A stretch of DNA of 64,000 nucleotides from Lentibacillus persicus (GTDB taxonomy: Bacteria > Bacillota > Bacilli > Bacillales > Amphibacillaceae): NCBI RefSeq assembly GCF_900112705.1, contig NZ_FOMR01000014.1:1-64000 (forward strand), written 5' to 3'. Shown here piece by piece: positions 52,959 through 60,828 of this stretch (the first letter of the stretch is position 1; every line of letters starts with the position of its first letter). A model generated the notes under the pieces. That model searched no databases. It worked only from the letters and a program-made list of their open reading frames with translations, and had not been told where the DNA came from. A program made the translations under genes and the position numbers.

Positions 52959-53912
52959 ATGAAGCCGAAAGTTATACTTTATAATCAGATAAGTGAAGAC
53001 CTTGTGCAACAAATGGAAAAATATTGTGATGTCGTTAAATTATCAACAGATGAGGAGAGGTTCTCAGCTGAAATTCCGACGGCAAAAGGGATCATTGGGT
53101 CAGGGCTTAATGTTGACATTAAACTGTTAAATCAGGCACCTGAACTGCAAATTGTGACGAATATATCAGCCGGGTATGATAATCTTGATCTTGTGGAATT
53201 GGAAAGACGTGGTATTTTCGCAACGAATACACCGGATGTGCTGAACGAAACTACCGCTGATACTGTTTTTGGGCTAATGATTTCAGCTTCCAGAAGAATG
53301 CCGGAGCTTGATGCGTACGTGAAAGCGGGTAAGTGGCAATCCAAAATAACGGAAGAGCATTTCGGAATGGATATTCATCACAAGACACTTGGTATCATTG
53401 GGATGGGAAGGATTGGAATGGCCGTGGCTGAGAGAGCACACTTTGGTTTTAAAATGAATGTGCTTTATCATAATCGCAGCCGAAAACCTGAAGCCGAAGC
53501 GTACTTGAAGGCAGAATATGCAGCTTTTGATGATTTGCTGATGCAATCTGATTTCGTTTGTCTGATGGCCCCCCTGACGCCTGATACGGTCAATCTGATT
53601 GGTAAACGGGAATTTAGTTTGATGAAAGAAACGGGAATTTTTGTGAATGGTGCACGGGGAACAATGGTTGTGGAATCGGATTTGATCGATGCCCTGAGAA
53701 ACGGGGATATTATGGCAGCTGGTCTGGATGTCTATCAGAATGAGCCTGTTGAAGCTGCGAACCCCCTTCTGAAAATGGACAACGTTGTGACTATGCCGCA
53801 TATCGGATCGGCCACACGTGAAACGCGATACAAAATGGGGATAATCGCTGTTCAAAACCTGATCCAGGGTCTCAATGGTGAAGTGCCTGTGAACCAAATT
53901 CATGAAAGGTAG
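52959..53912 (+). CDS. D-2-hydroxyacid dehydrogenase (glyoxylate/hydroxypyruvate reductase type)
   Basis: This protein of about 317 residues has the two-domain D-hydroxyacid dehydrogenase fold. LGIIGMGRIGMAVAERA is the NAD-binding motif, NGARGTMVVESDL follows, and the catalytic triad is Arg in VTNISAGYDNLD context, Glu in YQNEPVEA and His in TMPHIGSAT. It could reduce glyoxylate, hydroxypyruvate or 2-ketogluconate. It lies after the gudD terminator but may be co-regulated. ATG 52959 follows TCGAGGTGAGCC; the frame is also open from TTG 52926, which has no SD. Confidence 0.85.
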   Translation: MKPKVILYNQISEDLVQQMEKYCDVVKLSTDEERFSAEIPTAKGIIGSGLNVDIKLLNQAPELQIVTNISAGYDNLDLVELERRGIFATNTPDVLNETTADTVFGLMISASRRMPELDAYVKAGKWQSKITEEHFGMDIHHKTLGIIGMGRIGMAVAERAHFGFKMNVLYHNRSRKPEAEAYLKAEYAAFDDLLMQSDFVCLMAPLTPDTVNLIGKREFSLMKETGIFVNGARGTMVVESDLIDALRNGDIMAAGLDVYQNEPVEAANPLLKMDNVVTMPHIGSATRETRYKMGIIAVQNLIQGLNGEVPVNQIHER

Positions 53913-53927
53913 TTTTGATTAAACGAT

Positions 53928-54315
53928 TTAAAATAATAATCTTGCGAGATAAATAACCCCTGTAACGGAAACAGCGCTAAACAGGGTTGAAAATAACACG
54001 ATTTGGGCGGCAAGCCGGGGATAATTATCATATTCCTGGGCAATGACTGAACTGTTTACCGATGTCGGCATGGCTGATGCGATAAGAAGTGCCTGGGCTG
54101 GCGTCCCTTCGATTCCAAATATAAAAATAATAGCAAGTGAGATAACCGGGCCGATTAGAAGTCGGAGCACCACACTTAAATAGACAGACTTCACTGCTGA
54201 CTTTATCCTTATCTGTGCTATTCAGATCAAATTTTCGATGTATGAAATAACCAATGCCCATAATGATAAAGATGGGGAAGAGGATATCTATTAATATTGT
54301 AAATAGTTCGGTCAT
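53928..54315 (-). pseudogene. AEC-family transporter remnant (internal deletion and frameshift)
   Basis: From ATG 54315 the first about 41 residues (MTELFTILIDILFPIFIIMG) match the N-terminus of auxin-efflux-carrier-type permeases. Around 54195-54205 the frame changes, and the other frame, to 53928, encodes the usual C-terminal end (GTPAQALLIASAMPTSVNSS, then AAQIVLFSTLFS). The normal 300-residue protein lacks its middle 150 or so residues. It is therefore a decayed transporter gene. It runs towards ghrB-like. Confidence 0.85.
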
Positions 54316-54463
54316 GTTATTATAGCCCTTTCAGTCATTTTTTGAAGTGCGATTTTTGTTTCAATATAAAGAATATTTGTTGGTTAATCGTGTTAGAGGG
54401 GATCTTTTATTCAAGATTGTAGGGTGTTTAAAGGTTATATTGTACATAGAGAAGTAAAAAGTA

Positions 54464-54491
54464 ATCCCCGGAATATGAGTTCTCCGGGGAT
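54464..54491 (-). terminator. Terminator of the aldolase gene
   Basis: ATCCCCGGA and TCCGGGGAT form a perfect stem, followed on the minus strand by TACTTTTTAC. Otherwise 54316-54533 holds only AT-rich sequence. Confidence 0.85.
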
Positions 54492-54533
54492 GGTTTGGAT
54501 AAAATTAATTGGTAATGCCCTGCACCTTACGTC

Positions 54534-55421
54534 TTACGTAATCGACGCTTCATAAATTGAGTTAACGGCTTTTTCAAGTTCGTTGTTAAATTCTTCATCT
54601 GTCTGGTTGACGTTCAAGTCCTGGGTCAATGCACGTGAGAAGCTTGCGATTAAATCGTTGTTTTCTTTGAGCTTCTCATTGGCGTCGTTTGTTTCGTAAC
54701 CGCCGGAAAGAGCGACAACACGGACGACATTTGGATGCTCAATCAGTTCTTTGTACAAGTTCGGAACTGTAGGGATCGTTAATTTCAGCATGACATAATC
54801 GTCTTTGTCCAGTTTATCGAGGTGGCTTTGGATTTCGGCCTTCAGCATATCCTCACATTTTTCTTTTTCAGGGCTGTTGATGTCAACTTCCGGTTCGATA
54901 ATTGGTACAAGACCGGCGTCAATGATTTTTTGACCGAGTTCAAATTGCTGATCAACAACGGCTTTGATGCCTTCAGGATTTGCTTTCTTAATGACAGAGC
55001 GCATTTTAGTTCCGAAAATTCGACGCTCATTTGCGCGTTTTAGCTTATCATCAAGGTCATCGATTGGTTTCATCATTTGCACACCATTTGATTCATCAGC
55101 AAGGCCATTATCGACTTTCAAGAATGGTACAACGCCTTTTTTCTCAGACAAATAATCACCTGTGTACATGCCTTCGATCTCGCGGTCCATTGTTTGTTCG
55201 AAAAGAATCGCACCGATGATTTTGTTGTTATCGAATGCAGGCGCCGTTATGATACGTGTGCGCATTTCATGAACAAGGTCAAACATTTCCTTCTCATTGC
55301 TGTATTGGTCTTCGGTTACACCATATTGAGCCAGTGCTTTTGGCGTACTGCCACCGCTCTGGTCCAAGGCAGCAATGAAACCCTCTTTGTTTTTCATTTG
55401 TTCAAAGTGTTTTTGATTCAT
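54534..55421 (-). CDS. fda: Class I fructose-bisphosphate aldolase
   Basis: This 295-residue Schiff-base aldolase of the Staphylococcus Fda type cleaves fructose-1,6-bisphosphate in glycolysis. [29 protein letters not shown] with a conserved lysine, [12 protein letters not shown] and YVMLKLTIP (Schiff-base Lys) follow the family order. Length matches. AAAAGGAGTGGCATT precedes the ATG. It is a single-gene transcript; a typical Bacillus genome also has a class II enzyme elsewhere. Confidence 0.92.
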   Translation of the reverse strand: MNQKHFEQMKNKEGFIAALDQSGGSTPKALAQYGVTEDQYSNEKEMFDLVHEMRTRIITAPAFDNNKIIGAILFEQTMDREIEGMYTGDYLSEKKGVVPFLKVDNGLADESNGVQMMKPIDDLDDKLKRANERRIFGTKMRSVIKKANPEGIKAVVDQQFELGQKIIDAGLVPIIEPEVDINSPEKEKCEDMLKAEIQSHLDKLDKDDYVMLKLTIPTVPNLYKELIEHPNVVRVVALSGGYETNDANEKLKENNDLIASFSRALTQDLNVNQTDEEFNNELEKAVNSIYEASIT

Positions 55422-55621
55422 AATGCCACTCCTTTTATCAAGATAAATTACCTTATTTACCTAAGGCAAAATATGTATATTGGCAACGTAAATCGTTCCT
55501 ACTTCATTATACCACGGATAACGAAAAGGTTATAGTCATGATGTTCATTTCTACGTTTACCCTAATGAATAATTTTTATAACTGACGGAGAGGAAAAGGC
55601 GTTTCAATCCGACGATCTCTT

Positions 55622-56164
55622 TTACCCATTCACCATTTCATAAAAGCTGTTGACAGCACGATCAACGACCTTCAGTGTTGCTTCATCGGTCAGTTTTCCA
55701 TTTTTATCAAATTTTTCATGCGCCTGGGTGATCAGTACTTCGTTTTGAGCAGGCTCGAGCACGTTAGCGGATATACCGGGTGCACTTAGGATCCTGCGTA
55801 AATCCATTTGGGCGCGAAGTGTGCCCATTAGACTGATTGAGGCACCGACCACCATGACCGGTTTGCCGATCATTGGCCGCTCCCCGCGTGACAGCCAGTC
55901 CAAACTGTTTTTGAGCACCCCCGGCACTGACCAGTTATATTCAGGCGTTGAAATCAGAACAGCATCATAGTCCGCAATCTGATTTTTGAATGACTTAACG
56001 ACTTCAGGCGGATCCAGCTCCTCCGCTTGATTGAAAAGCGGCAGTTTATCAATTTTAATAATGTCCAAATCAAATTTTTCGCTGAAACGCTCTTTAATCG
56101 TTTCCAGCAGCAAAGTGTTATAGGAGTTTTCCCGGATACTGCCGGCAATAGCTGCGACTTTCAT
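55622..56164 (-). CDS. NADPH-dependent FMN reductase
   Basis: This 180-residue flavodoxin-fold enzyme has AAIAGSIRENSYNTLLLE as the FMN phosphate loop and TPEYNWSVPGVLKNSLDWLSR as the family signature (PEYN). It reduces FMN, quinones or azo compounds with NAD(P)H. ATG 56164 follows AAAGGTGGTTGTAC; the upstream in-frame start at 56176 is less well placed. Confidence 0.9.
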   Translation of the reverse strand: MKVAAIAGSIRENSYNTLLLETIKERFSEKFDLDIIKIDKLPLFNQAEELDPPEVVKSFKNQIADYDAVLISTPEYNWSVPGVLKNSLDWLSRGERPMIGKPVMVVGASISLMGTLRAQMDLRRILSAPGISANVLEPAQNEVLITQAHEKFDKNGKLTDEATLKVVDRAVNSFYEMVNG

Positions 56165-56254
56165 ATGTACAACCACCTTTTTGAATTTTGTGTATTATCT
56201 AAGTTAAGATTAGCACAAATTTACAGAAAAAGAAAAAAGCATGATTGGTTTAAG

Positions 56255-56283
56255 TGGGACAACGAGCCCGTCCCCTTGTCCCA
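56255..56283. repeat. Dispersed hairpin, TGGGACAA/TTGTCCCA
   Basis: An 8-bp perfect stem encloses 13 bases (CGAGCCCGTCCCC). It is a variant of the GGGACA/TGTCCC hairpin family, here in the divergent region before a DMT transporter gene. Confidence 0.65.
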
Positions 56284-56342
56284 TGGCAGGTTTTGTATTA
56301 ATATAGATAGGGTGTTTGTTTAGATTTATAGGAGGAAGTATT

Positions 56343-57233
56343 ATGTCTAATCGTAACAAGGGCATTCTGTTGTTATTGGTTTCTGCATTGGGTTTTTCAC
56401 TTATGGGCGCCTTTGTGAAGCTTTCAGGTGATTTGCCGACGATGCAGAAAGCTTTTTTCCGTAATATTATTGCTGCAGCCATAACATTGGGATTTGTCCT
56501 TTACCATAAAGAGCGCGTTTTTGGAAAAAAAGAGAATCAGAAGCTTTTGCTGTCACGTTCGGCGCTCGGGGCTGTCGGTATCATCGCTAATTTTTACGCA
56601 ATCGATCATCTTGTTTTATCCGATGCGGAGATGCTGAATAAGCTCAGTCCGTTCATTCTCATTATTTTTTGTGCGATCTTCCTGAAAGAAAAGGTGCTCA
56701 AGTTTCAGGTTGCAGCTATTCTTGTGGCCTTTATCGGGGCCTTGTTCATCATTCAGCCGGAGTTTTCGGTCGAGATTGTGCCTTATATCGTCGGTGTGAT
56801 CGGCGCGATTTTTGCAGCGGGTGCGTACACACTCCTTCGCGTTTTGGGCAATAAGGAAAAATATTATACGGTCGTTTTCTATTTTTCGTTTTTCACAACG
56901 GTGCTGCTTCTGCCGTTTACGGTGGTTATGTATGAACCGATGAGTCTGCAGCAATGGATTTTGCTCTTGCTCGCAGGTGCGTGTGCAACCGTTGGTCAGT
57001 TCGGCATTACGCTCGCTTATAAGTTTGCGCCTGCCAGTGAGATCTCAATTTTCTTTTATTCGACCGTCGTTTATTCAGCACTGCTGAGCATCATTCTGTT
57101 CGGCCAGATTCCGACGCTGTTGAGTATCATTGGCTATGCGATTATATTTGGTGCGTCATTCTATATGTTTATGAAAAACAACCGGATGGATAAAGCTGAA
57201 GCGGCTGAGGAAAAGCAATTGAAATCCTCATAA
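56343..57233 (+). CDS. DMT-family (EamA) transporter
   Basis: This 296-residue protein has ten membrane segments in two EamA repeats (about residues 5-135 and 150-285), for example LLLVSALGFSLMGAFVKLS and the second-half ACATVGQFGITLAYKFAPAS. Family members export or import metabolites such as amino acids or nucleosides; the substrate is unknown. TAGGAGGAAGTATT fixes the start at 56343. Confidence 0.88.
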   Translation: MSNRNKGILLLLVSALGFSLMGAFVKLSGDLPTMQKAFFRNIIAAAITLGFVLYHKERVFGKKENQKLLLSRSALGAVGIIANFYAIDHLVLSDAEMLNKLSPFILIIFCAIFLKEKVLKFQVAAILVAFIGALFIIQPEFSVEIVPYIVGVIGAIFAAGAYTLLRVLGNKEKYYTVVFYFSFFTTVLLLPFTVVMYEPMSLQQWILLLLAGACATVGQFGITLAYKFAPASEISIFFYSTVVYSALLSIILFGQIPTLLSIIGYAIIFGASFYMFMKNNRMDKAEAAEEKQLKSS

Positions 57234-57236
57234 TCG

Positions 57237-57290
57237 AAAAAACAGCCCCCGAAAATCGATTCAGCGATTTTTTGAGGGGCTGTTTTTTTT
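57237..57290. terminator. Bidirectional terminator
   Basis: AAAAAACAGCCCC and GGGGCTGTTTTTT, with inner AAAATCG/CGATTTT, form a long stem that overlaps the stop codon of the convergent YeiH-like gene. Confidence 0.9.
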
Positions 57291-58344
57291 AAACGATGAA
57301 AAACGCAACGATTGAAAGGAGCACAGATGTTATTGTCATCGCAATGAGCGGTCTGACGGCTTTCGTTCTTAAATCGTTGAAACTTACACTCAACCCGAGG
57401 CCAACCATCGCAGCTGTTAATAACCACGTTGTCAATGAATAAATACCTTCCAGCATGCCTTCTGAAACGGGGATAGTGTTACCCAATACATACGTGCCGA
57501 AAATGCTCAGGGCGATAAATCCAAGCAGAAACCATGGGAAAGCAATCTTGGCGTTTGATTCGTCTGATCCTTTGTTTCTGAATTTCATAATGTAAATGAG
57601 CACAAAACATAACGGAATCAGCAAAAAGACACGGCCAAGTTTCGCCAGCAGCGCCATAGCGAGCGGGTCGTCGCCTGCCGGTTCAGCTGCCAAAGCGACG
57701 TGGGCGAGTTCATGCAGACTGATTCCCGACCAGATGCCATAATCAAGCGGTGAGATCGGCAGCACCGGCCGCAATAAGATATAGATGATTGAAAAGACTG
57801 TCCCCATTAATGCAATAATACCAACACCAATCGCGGTGTCTTCATCCCTTGATTTTATAATTGGTGCAACCGCTGCAATTGCTGCAGCACCGCATACTCC
57901 GGTTCCAACACCTAACAGCAGGGATATCGATTTATCTGCCTTAAATACCTTTGCCAGCCAAATCATCATCAAAATGGCAAATAAAATAACGAATGCATCC
58001 CGCAATAAAAGTCCCAATCCATCACTTAAGACAACGTTAATATTCAGCCTAAGTCCATATAAAATAATCGCTAAACGCAGTAGTTTTTTGGCGGAAAACG
58101 TCACACCGGCCCTGATCGCTTCCGGATAACCGAAGATCTGCCGGTAGGTGATGGCGATGATGATCGCGCAAGCCAGTTGGCCGACATACGAAAAGCCGGG
58201 TGCCAGGGCCAGCAAATAGCCCAATAACGCGATGAAAAACGTAAAGGCAACGCCGCCTATCCAATATTTTTGTTGTTCAAACCACTTTTGAATGCCGTTT
58301 TGTCGAATCGCTTTAGTTTGTTGATTCACATTGCTGTCAGCCAT
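57289..58344 (-). CDS. YeiH/UPF0324 family putative sulfate exporter
   Basis: This 351-residue protein has about 10 membrane segments and the family motifs LLGVGTGVCGAAAIAAVAP and GIWSGISLHELAHVALA. The family (Cons_hypoth698) is often linked to LysR regulators and sulfonate or sulfite metabolism, though transport has not been firmly shown. It is divergent from a CysL/YeiE-like LysR gene, which is the usual pairing. GGAGGGGTTTGAC precedes the ATG. Confidence 0.88.
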   Translation of the reverse strand: MADSNVNQQTKAIRQNGIQKWFEQQKYWIGGVAFTFFIALLGYLLALAPGFSYVGQLACAIIIAITYRQIFGYPEAIRAGVTFSAKKLLRLAIILYGLRLNINVVLSDGLGLLLRDAFVILFAILMMIWLAKVFKADKSISLLLGVGTGVCGAAAIAAVAPIIKSRDEDTAIGVGIIALMGTVFSIIYILLRPVLPISPLDYGIWSGISLHELAHVALAAEPAGDDPLAMALLAKLGRVFLLIPLCFVLIYIMKFRNKGSDESNAKIAFPWFLLGFIALSIFGTYVLGNTIPVSEGMLEGIYSLTTWLLTAAMVGLGLSVSFNDLRTKAVRPLIAMTITSVLLSIVAFFIV

Positions 58345-58472
58345 GTCAAACCCCTCCTGTTTCCAGCATAATGCAGACTCGATGATAAGAAAAATAAATT
58401 ATTGTAATGATGATGATAATAAAACGTGATAGTATTACATGTAAGAATAGAAGCATAAGGACGGTGACATAA

Positions 58473-59378
58473 GTGGATCAGCATTTGCACGTGTTTGTCG
58501 CAGTGGCTGAGAAGAAAAATTTTTCACGGGCGGCGGAAGAGCTGCATATGACTCAGCCTTCTGTCAGTCAGTATATCCGAACCCTCGAGGAGAAATTCGG
58601 AACAAAATTGCTGGAGCGGACGAACAAATATGTACGGCTAAATAAAGCAGGTGAAGTTGTTTATCATCACGCTAAAGAAATACTGGGACTGTATACGAAA
58701 ACTCAAACGCTGGTTGACGATTTGCTGAATCAGGCGAAGGGCCCGCTTTCGATTGGTGCGAGCTATACGTTTGGTGAATATGTGCTTCCAAGAATGCTTG
58801 CGCTTCTGAAGAAAACGTATCCGGAATTACAGCCCGCTCTGACAATCGGAAATACAACTAAAATTGCGAGTCTGGTAACGAGCCATCAGCTGGATATCGG
58901 CATCGTTGAAGGCAATTTTAAAGACAAGCAACTGATTATTGAAGACTATGCCGAAGATTACATGGTGGTCGTGGCGTCACCTGAGCATGCATTTGCTAAG
59001 CGTGACGGTTATGTTGAGAAGAACGAGCTCGAGGCAGAAACATGGATTGTGCGTGAAGAAGGCTCGGGGACAAGGGAAGCGACCGAGATGATGTTTGAGG
59101 AAATGGCTATCTCACCAGAAAGAAAAATAAACTTCGGCAGCACGCAATCGATTAAAGAGGTTGTTGAAGCAGGTCTTGGGATTACGCTCTTGTCACAATG
59201 GGCGGTGCAGAAAGAGTTAAAGAATGGTGATTTGAAAATTATCAATGTGGAAGGCCTGCCGTTTTCACGGCAATTTTCGATTATCACACAGACCCCATTT
59301 CAAACGAAGTCGTTGGAGGTATTTAAAGATTTATTGTACAAAGAACGGCCGTCAGTGGATGCGCTTGGGGGAGAGTGA
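58473..59378 (+). CDS. LysR-family regulator (CysL/YeiE-like)
   Basis: This 301-residue regulator has an N-terminal winged HTH (residues 1-60, FSRAAEELHMTQPSVSQYIR) and a periplasmic-binding-like effector domain (about 90-290, LSIGASYTFGEYVLPRML). GSGTREATEMMFEEM is a typical anion-binding segment of CysL/CbbR relatives. It is divergent from the YeiH-like gene with 128 bases between them, which contain AT-rich repeats (TAATGATGATGATAAT) suited to LysR binding. It starts with GTG after AAGGACGGTGACATAA. Confidence 0.9.
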   Translation: MDQHLHVFVAVAEKKNFSRAAEELHMTQPSVSQYIRTLEEKFGTKLLERTNKYVRLNKAGEVVYHHAKEILGLYTKTQTLVDDLLNQAKGPLSIGASYTFGEYVLPRMLALLKKTYPELQPALTIGNTTKIASLVTSHQLDIGIVEGNFKDKQLIIEDYAEDYMVVVASPEHAFAKRDGYVEKNELEAETWIVREEGSGTREATEMMFEEMAISPERKINFGSTQSIKEVVEAGLGITLLSQWAVQKELKNGDLKIINVEGLPFSRQFSIITQTPFQTKSLEVFKDLLYKERPSVDALGGE

Positions 59379-59439
59379 TGGGAGCGGGTGGCGCGAACCG
59401 GCGCTGGTTATCCAGGGACCGGACCCCACCGAAAGAGAG

Positions 59440-59705
59440 GATATCGGCAGAAGAATGAAGAAATCAACAGAAGGAAGCGGATATCGGCAGAAGAATGAAG
59501 AAATCAACAGAAGAAGGCGGATATCTGCAGAAGAGCGAAGAAATCAACAGAAGAGAGCGGGTATCTGCGGAAGAGCGTTGAAGTTACCAGAAGGGAGAGG
59601 GGCCACGCGAGATCAAGGGGGGACCGGCCGAAATCAGCGCAACACCACGCGAACGCGGCGCACCACCAGCCGAAATCTGCGCACACCGCGCGAATACGCA
59701 CCGCC
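59440..59705. repeat. Tandem array of 40-bp and 21-bp periods, core GCAGAAG / CGCGA
   Basis: Four 40-base units start at 59441, 59481, 59521 and 59561; the first three contain GCAGAAGA, GAAGAAATCAACAGAAG and GCGG, and the fourth is more diverged. From 59606 the core changes to CGCGA/GCCGA at 59606, 59627, 59648, 59669 and 59689, that is, 21-base spacing ending in 20. The array fills the space between the convergent LysR and IclR genes; ORFs across it are repeat artefacts. No real gene is visible in 59379-59741. Confidence 0.88.
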
Positions 59706-59741
59706 CTCGAAACGACAATCCCCCCTCACCCCGCCACAGTA

Positions 59742-60545
59742 TTACCCCCGCATGCGCTTAAAGTACCGTTCATCATACCCCATTCGTTCAGATGCATCTT
59801 TCCCGGCCGCCATCACTTTTTTGGCGATGTCGGGAATTTTGTTAGGCGTCATGCGCTGGAGCGGCCCGACAACGGTGATAGCACTGACGACTTTGCCGGT
59901 GTGGTCGCGGATGGGAGCGGCAACGGATTTGATGCCTTCCCGCAATTCTTCTGTGCTGATCGCATAGCCGTTTTCCCGGATCGAGGCAAGGTGTTCACGC
60001 AACTCATCGGGGTCGGTTACGCTGTTCTCAGTGTGGGCTTCCAAGCCTTGCTCAATTACTTTTTCAACGGCTCCATTTTCATCGAAAGCAAGCAGCACTT
60101 TCCCCGAGCTGGTGCAATAAGACGGGTTCCGGCGTCCGATATGGGTCAAAATGCGGACCGGATGGTTGCACTCTTCTTTATGAATATAAATTGTATCCAA
60201 GCCATCCATAATTGCCAGGTGCGATGTTTCACCGGTATCATTGACCAATTTGGACAGGACCGGGCCGGCTTCTTTATAAATTTCCAGATTGTTCGTTAAG
60301 ACGCCGCCGAGCGTCAGGACCGAGAGCCCCAACGAATACTTACCGCTTTTGTCATTTTTGACGACGAAGCCTTCGCTGGCGAGCGTTGCCAATAATCGGC
60401 TGACGGTACTTTTGGCAAGGCCGAGTGACTCGGCGAGGTCACTTACCTTTTTCGATGTATCAAACGTGGAGAAACTTTTTAATATACGTAATGCATTTTG
60501 AACGGATGATAGAAGCTGCGGTTCGCTCTTTCTTTTTTTTACCAT
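59742..60545 (-). CDS. IclR-family regulator
   Basis: This 267-residue regulator has an N-terminal winged helix (about 10-72, VSDLAESLGLAKSTVSRLLA) and a C-terminal IclR effector domain (about 85-255, TSHLAIMDGLDTIYIHKEEC and YCTSSGKVLLAF). Its gene is divergent from the ring-cleavage operon at 60829, so it probably controls that operon in response to an aromatic compound or pathway intermediate. GAGGTGGCAGA precedes the ATG. Confidence 0.9.
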   Translation of the reverse strand: MVKKRKSEPQLLSSVQNALRILKSFSTFDTSKKVSDLAESLGLAKSTVSRLLATLASEGFVVKNDKSGKYSLGLSVLTLGGVLTNNLEIYKEAGPVLSKLVNDTGETSHLAIMDGLDTIYIHKEECNHPVRILTHIGRRNPSYCTSSGKVLLAFDENGAVEKVIEQGLEAHTENSVTDPDELREHLASIRENGYAISTEELREGIKSVAAPIRDHTGKVVSAITVVGPLQRMTPNKIPDIAKKVMAAGKDASERMGYDERYFKRMRG

Positions 60546-60568
60546 TCTGCCACCTCATTTTTTAGTTG

Positions 60569-60699
60569 TTCCCTATAAAGGAATGTGTTTTACTAAATAT
60601 TATCAGAAAACACACTATAAAGACAGCGTTCGAAAACGCTTCCTTAAATTTATCCAAATGTTTTATAAAGAAATTATATTTTGTTCCGCATAGAGGAAC
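60569..60699. promoter_or_regulatory. Divergent control region with two TTCC-N7-GGAA palindromes
   Basis: TTCC-N7-GGAA occurs at 60569-60583 and, extended to GTTCC-N7-GGAAC, at 60683-60699; their centres are about 115 bases apart. The first overlaps the iclR start region and the second lies before the aldehyde dehydrogenase operon. Between them are TGTGTTTT/AAAACACA (60584-60591, 60607-60614) and a cre-like GAAAACGCTTCC near 60632. IclR-family proteins often bind such short palindromes, so autoregulation and operon control are likely. Confidence 0.65.
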
Positions 60700-60828
60700 T
60701 AGAGGGTTTCTTGAAATTCGCCCCCGCTGTACAATGAGTTTAAATACTCGGCATCACAAATATCCGAGTATTGCCAGCCAGCAGAAAGCTATTGAAAAAT
60801 ATAACCATCTTTTAGGAGGTTTTTTTAC

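Noticed and set aside
59245-59967. Plus-strand ORF of 240 codons rich in Arg, Asn and Gln
   Set aside because: It joins the end of lysR in another frame, the repeat array and antisense iclR; it is an artefact.
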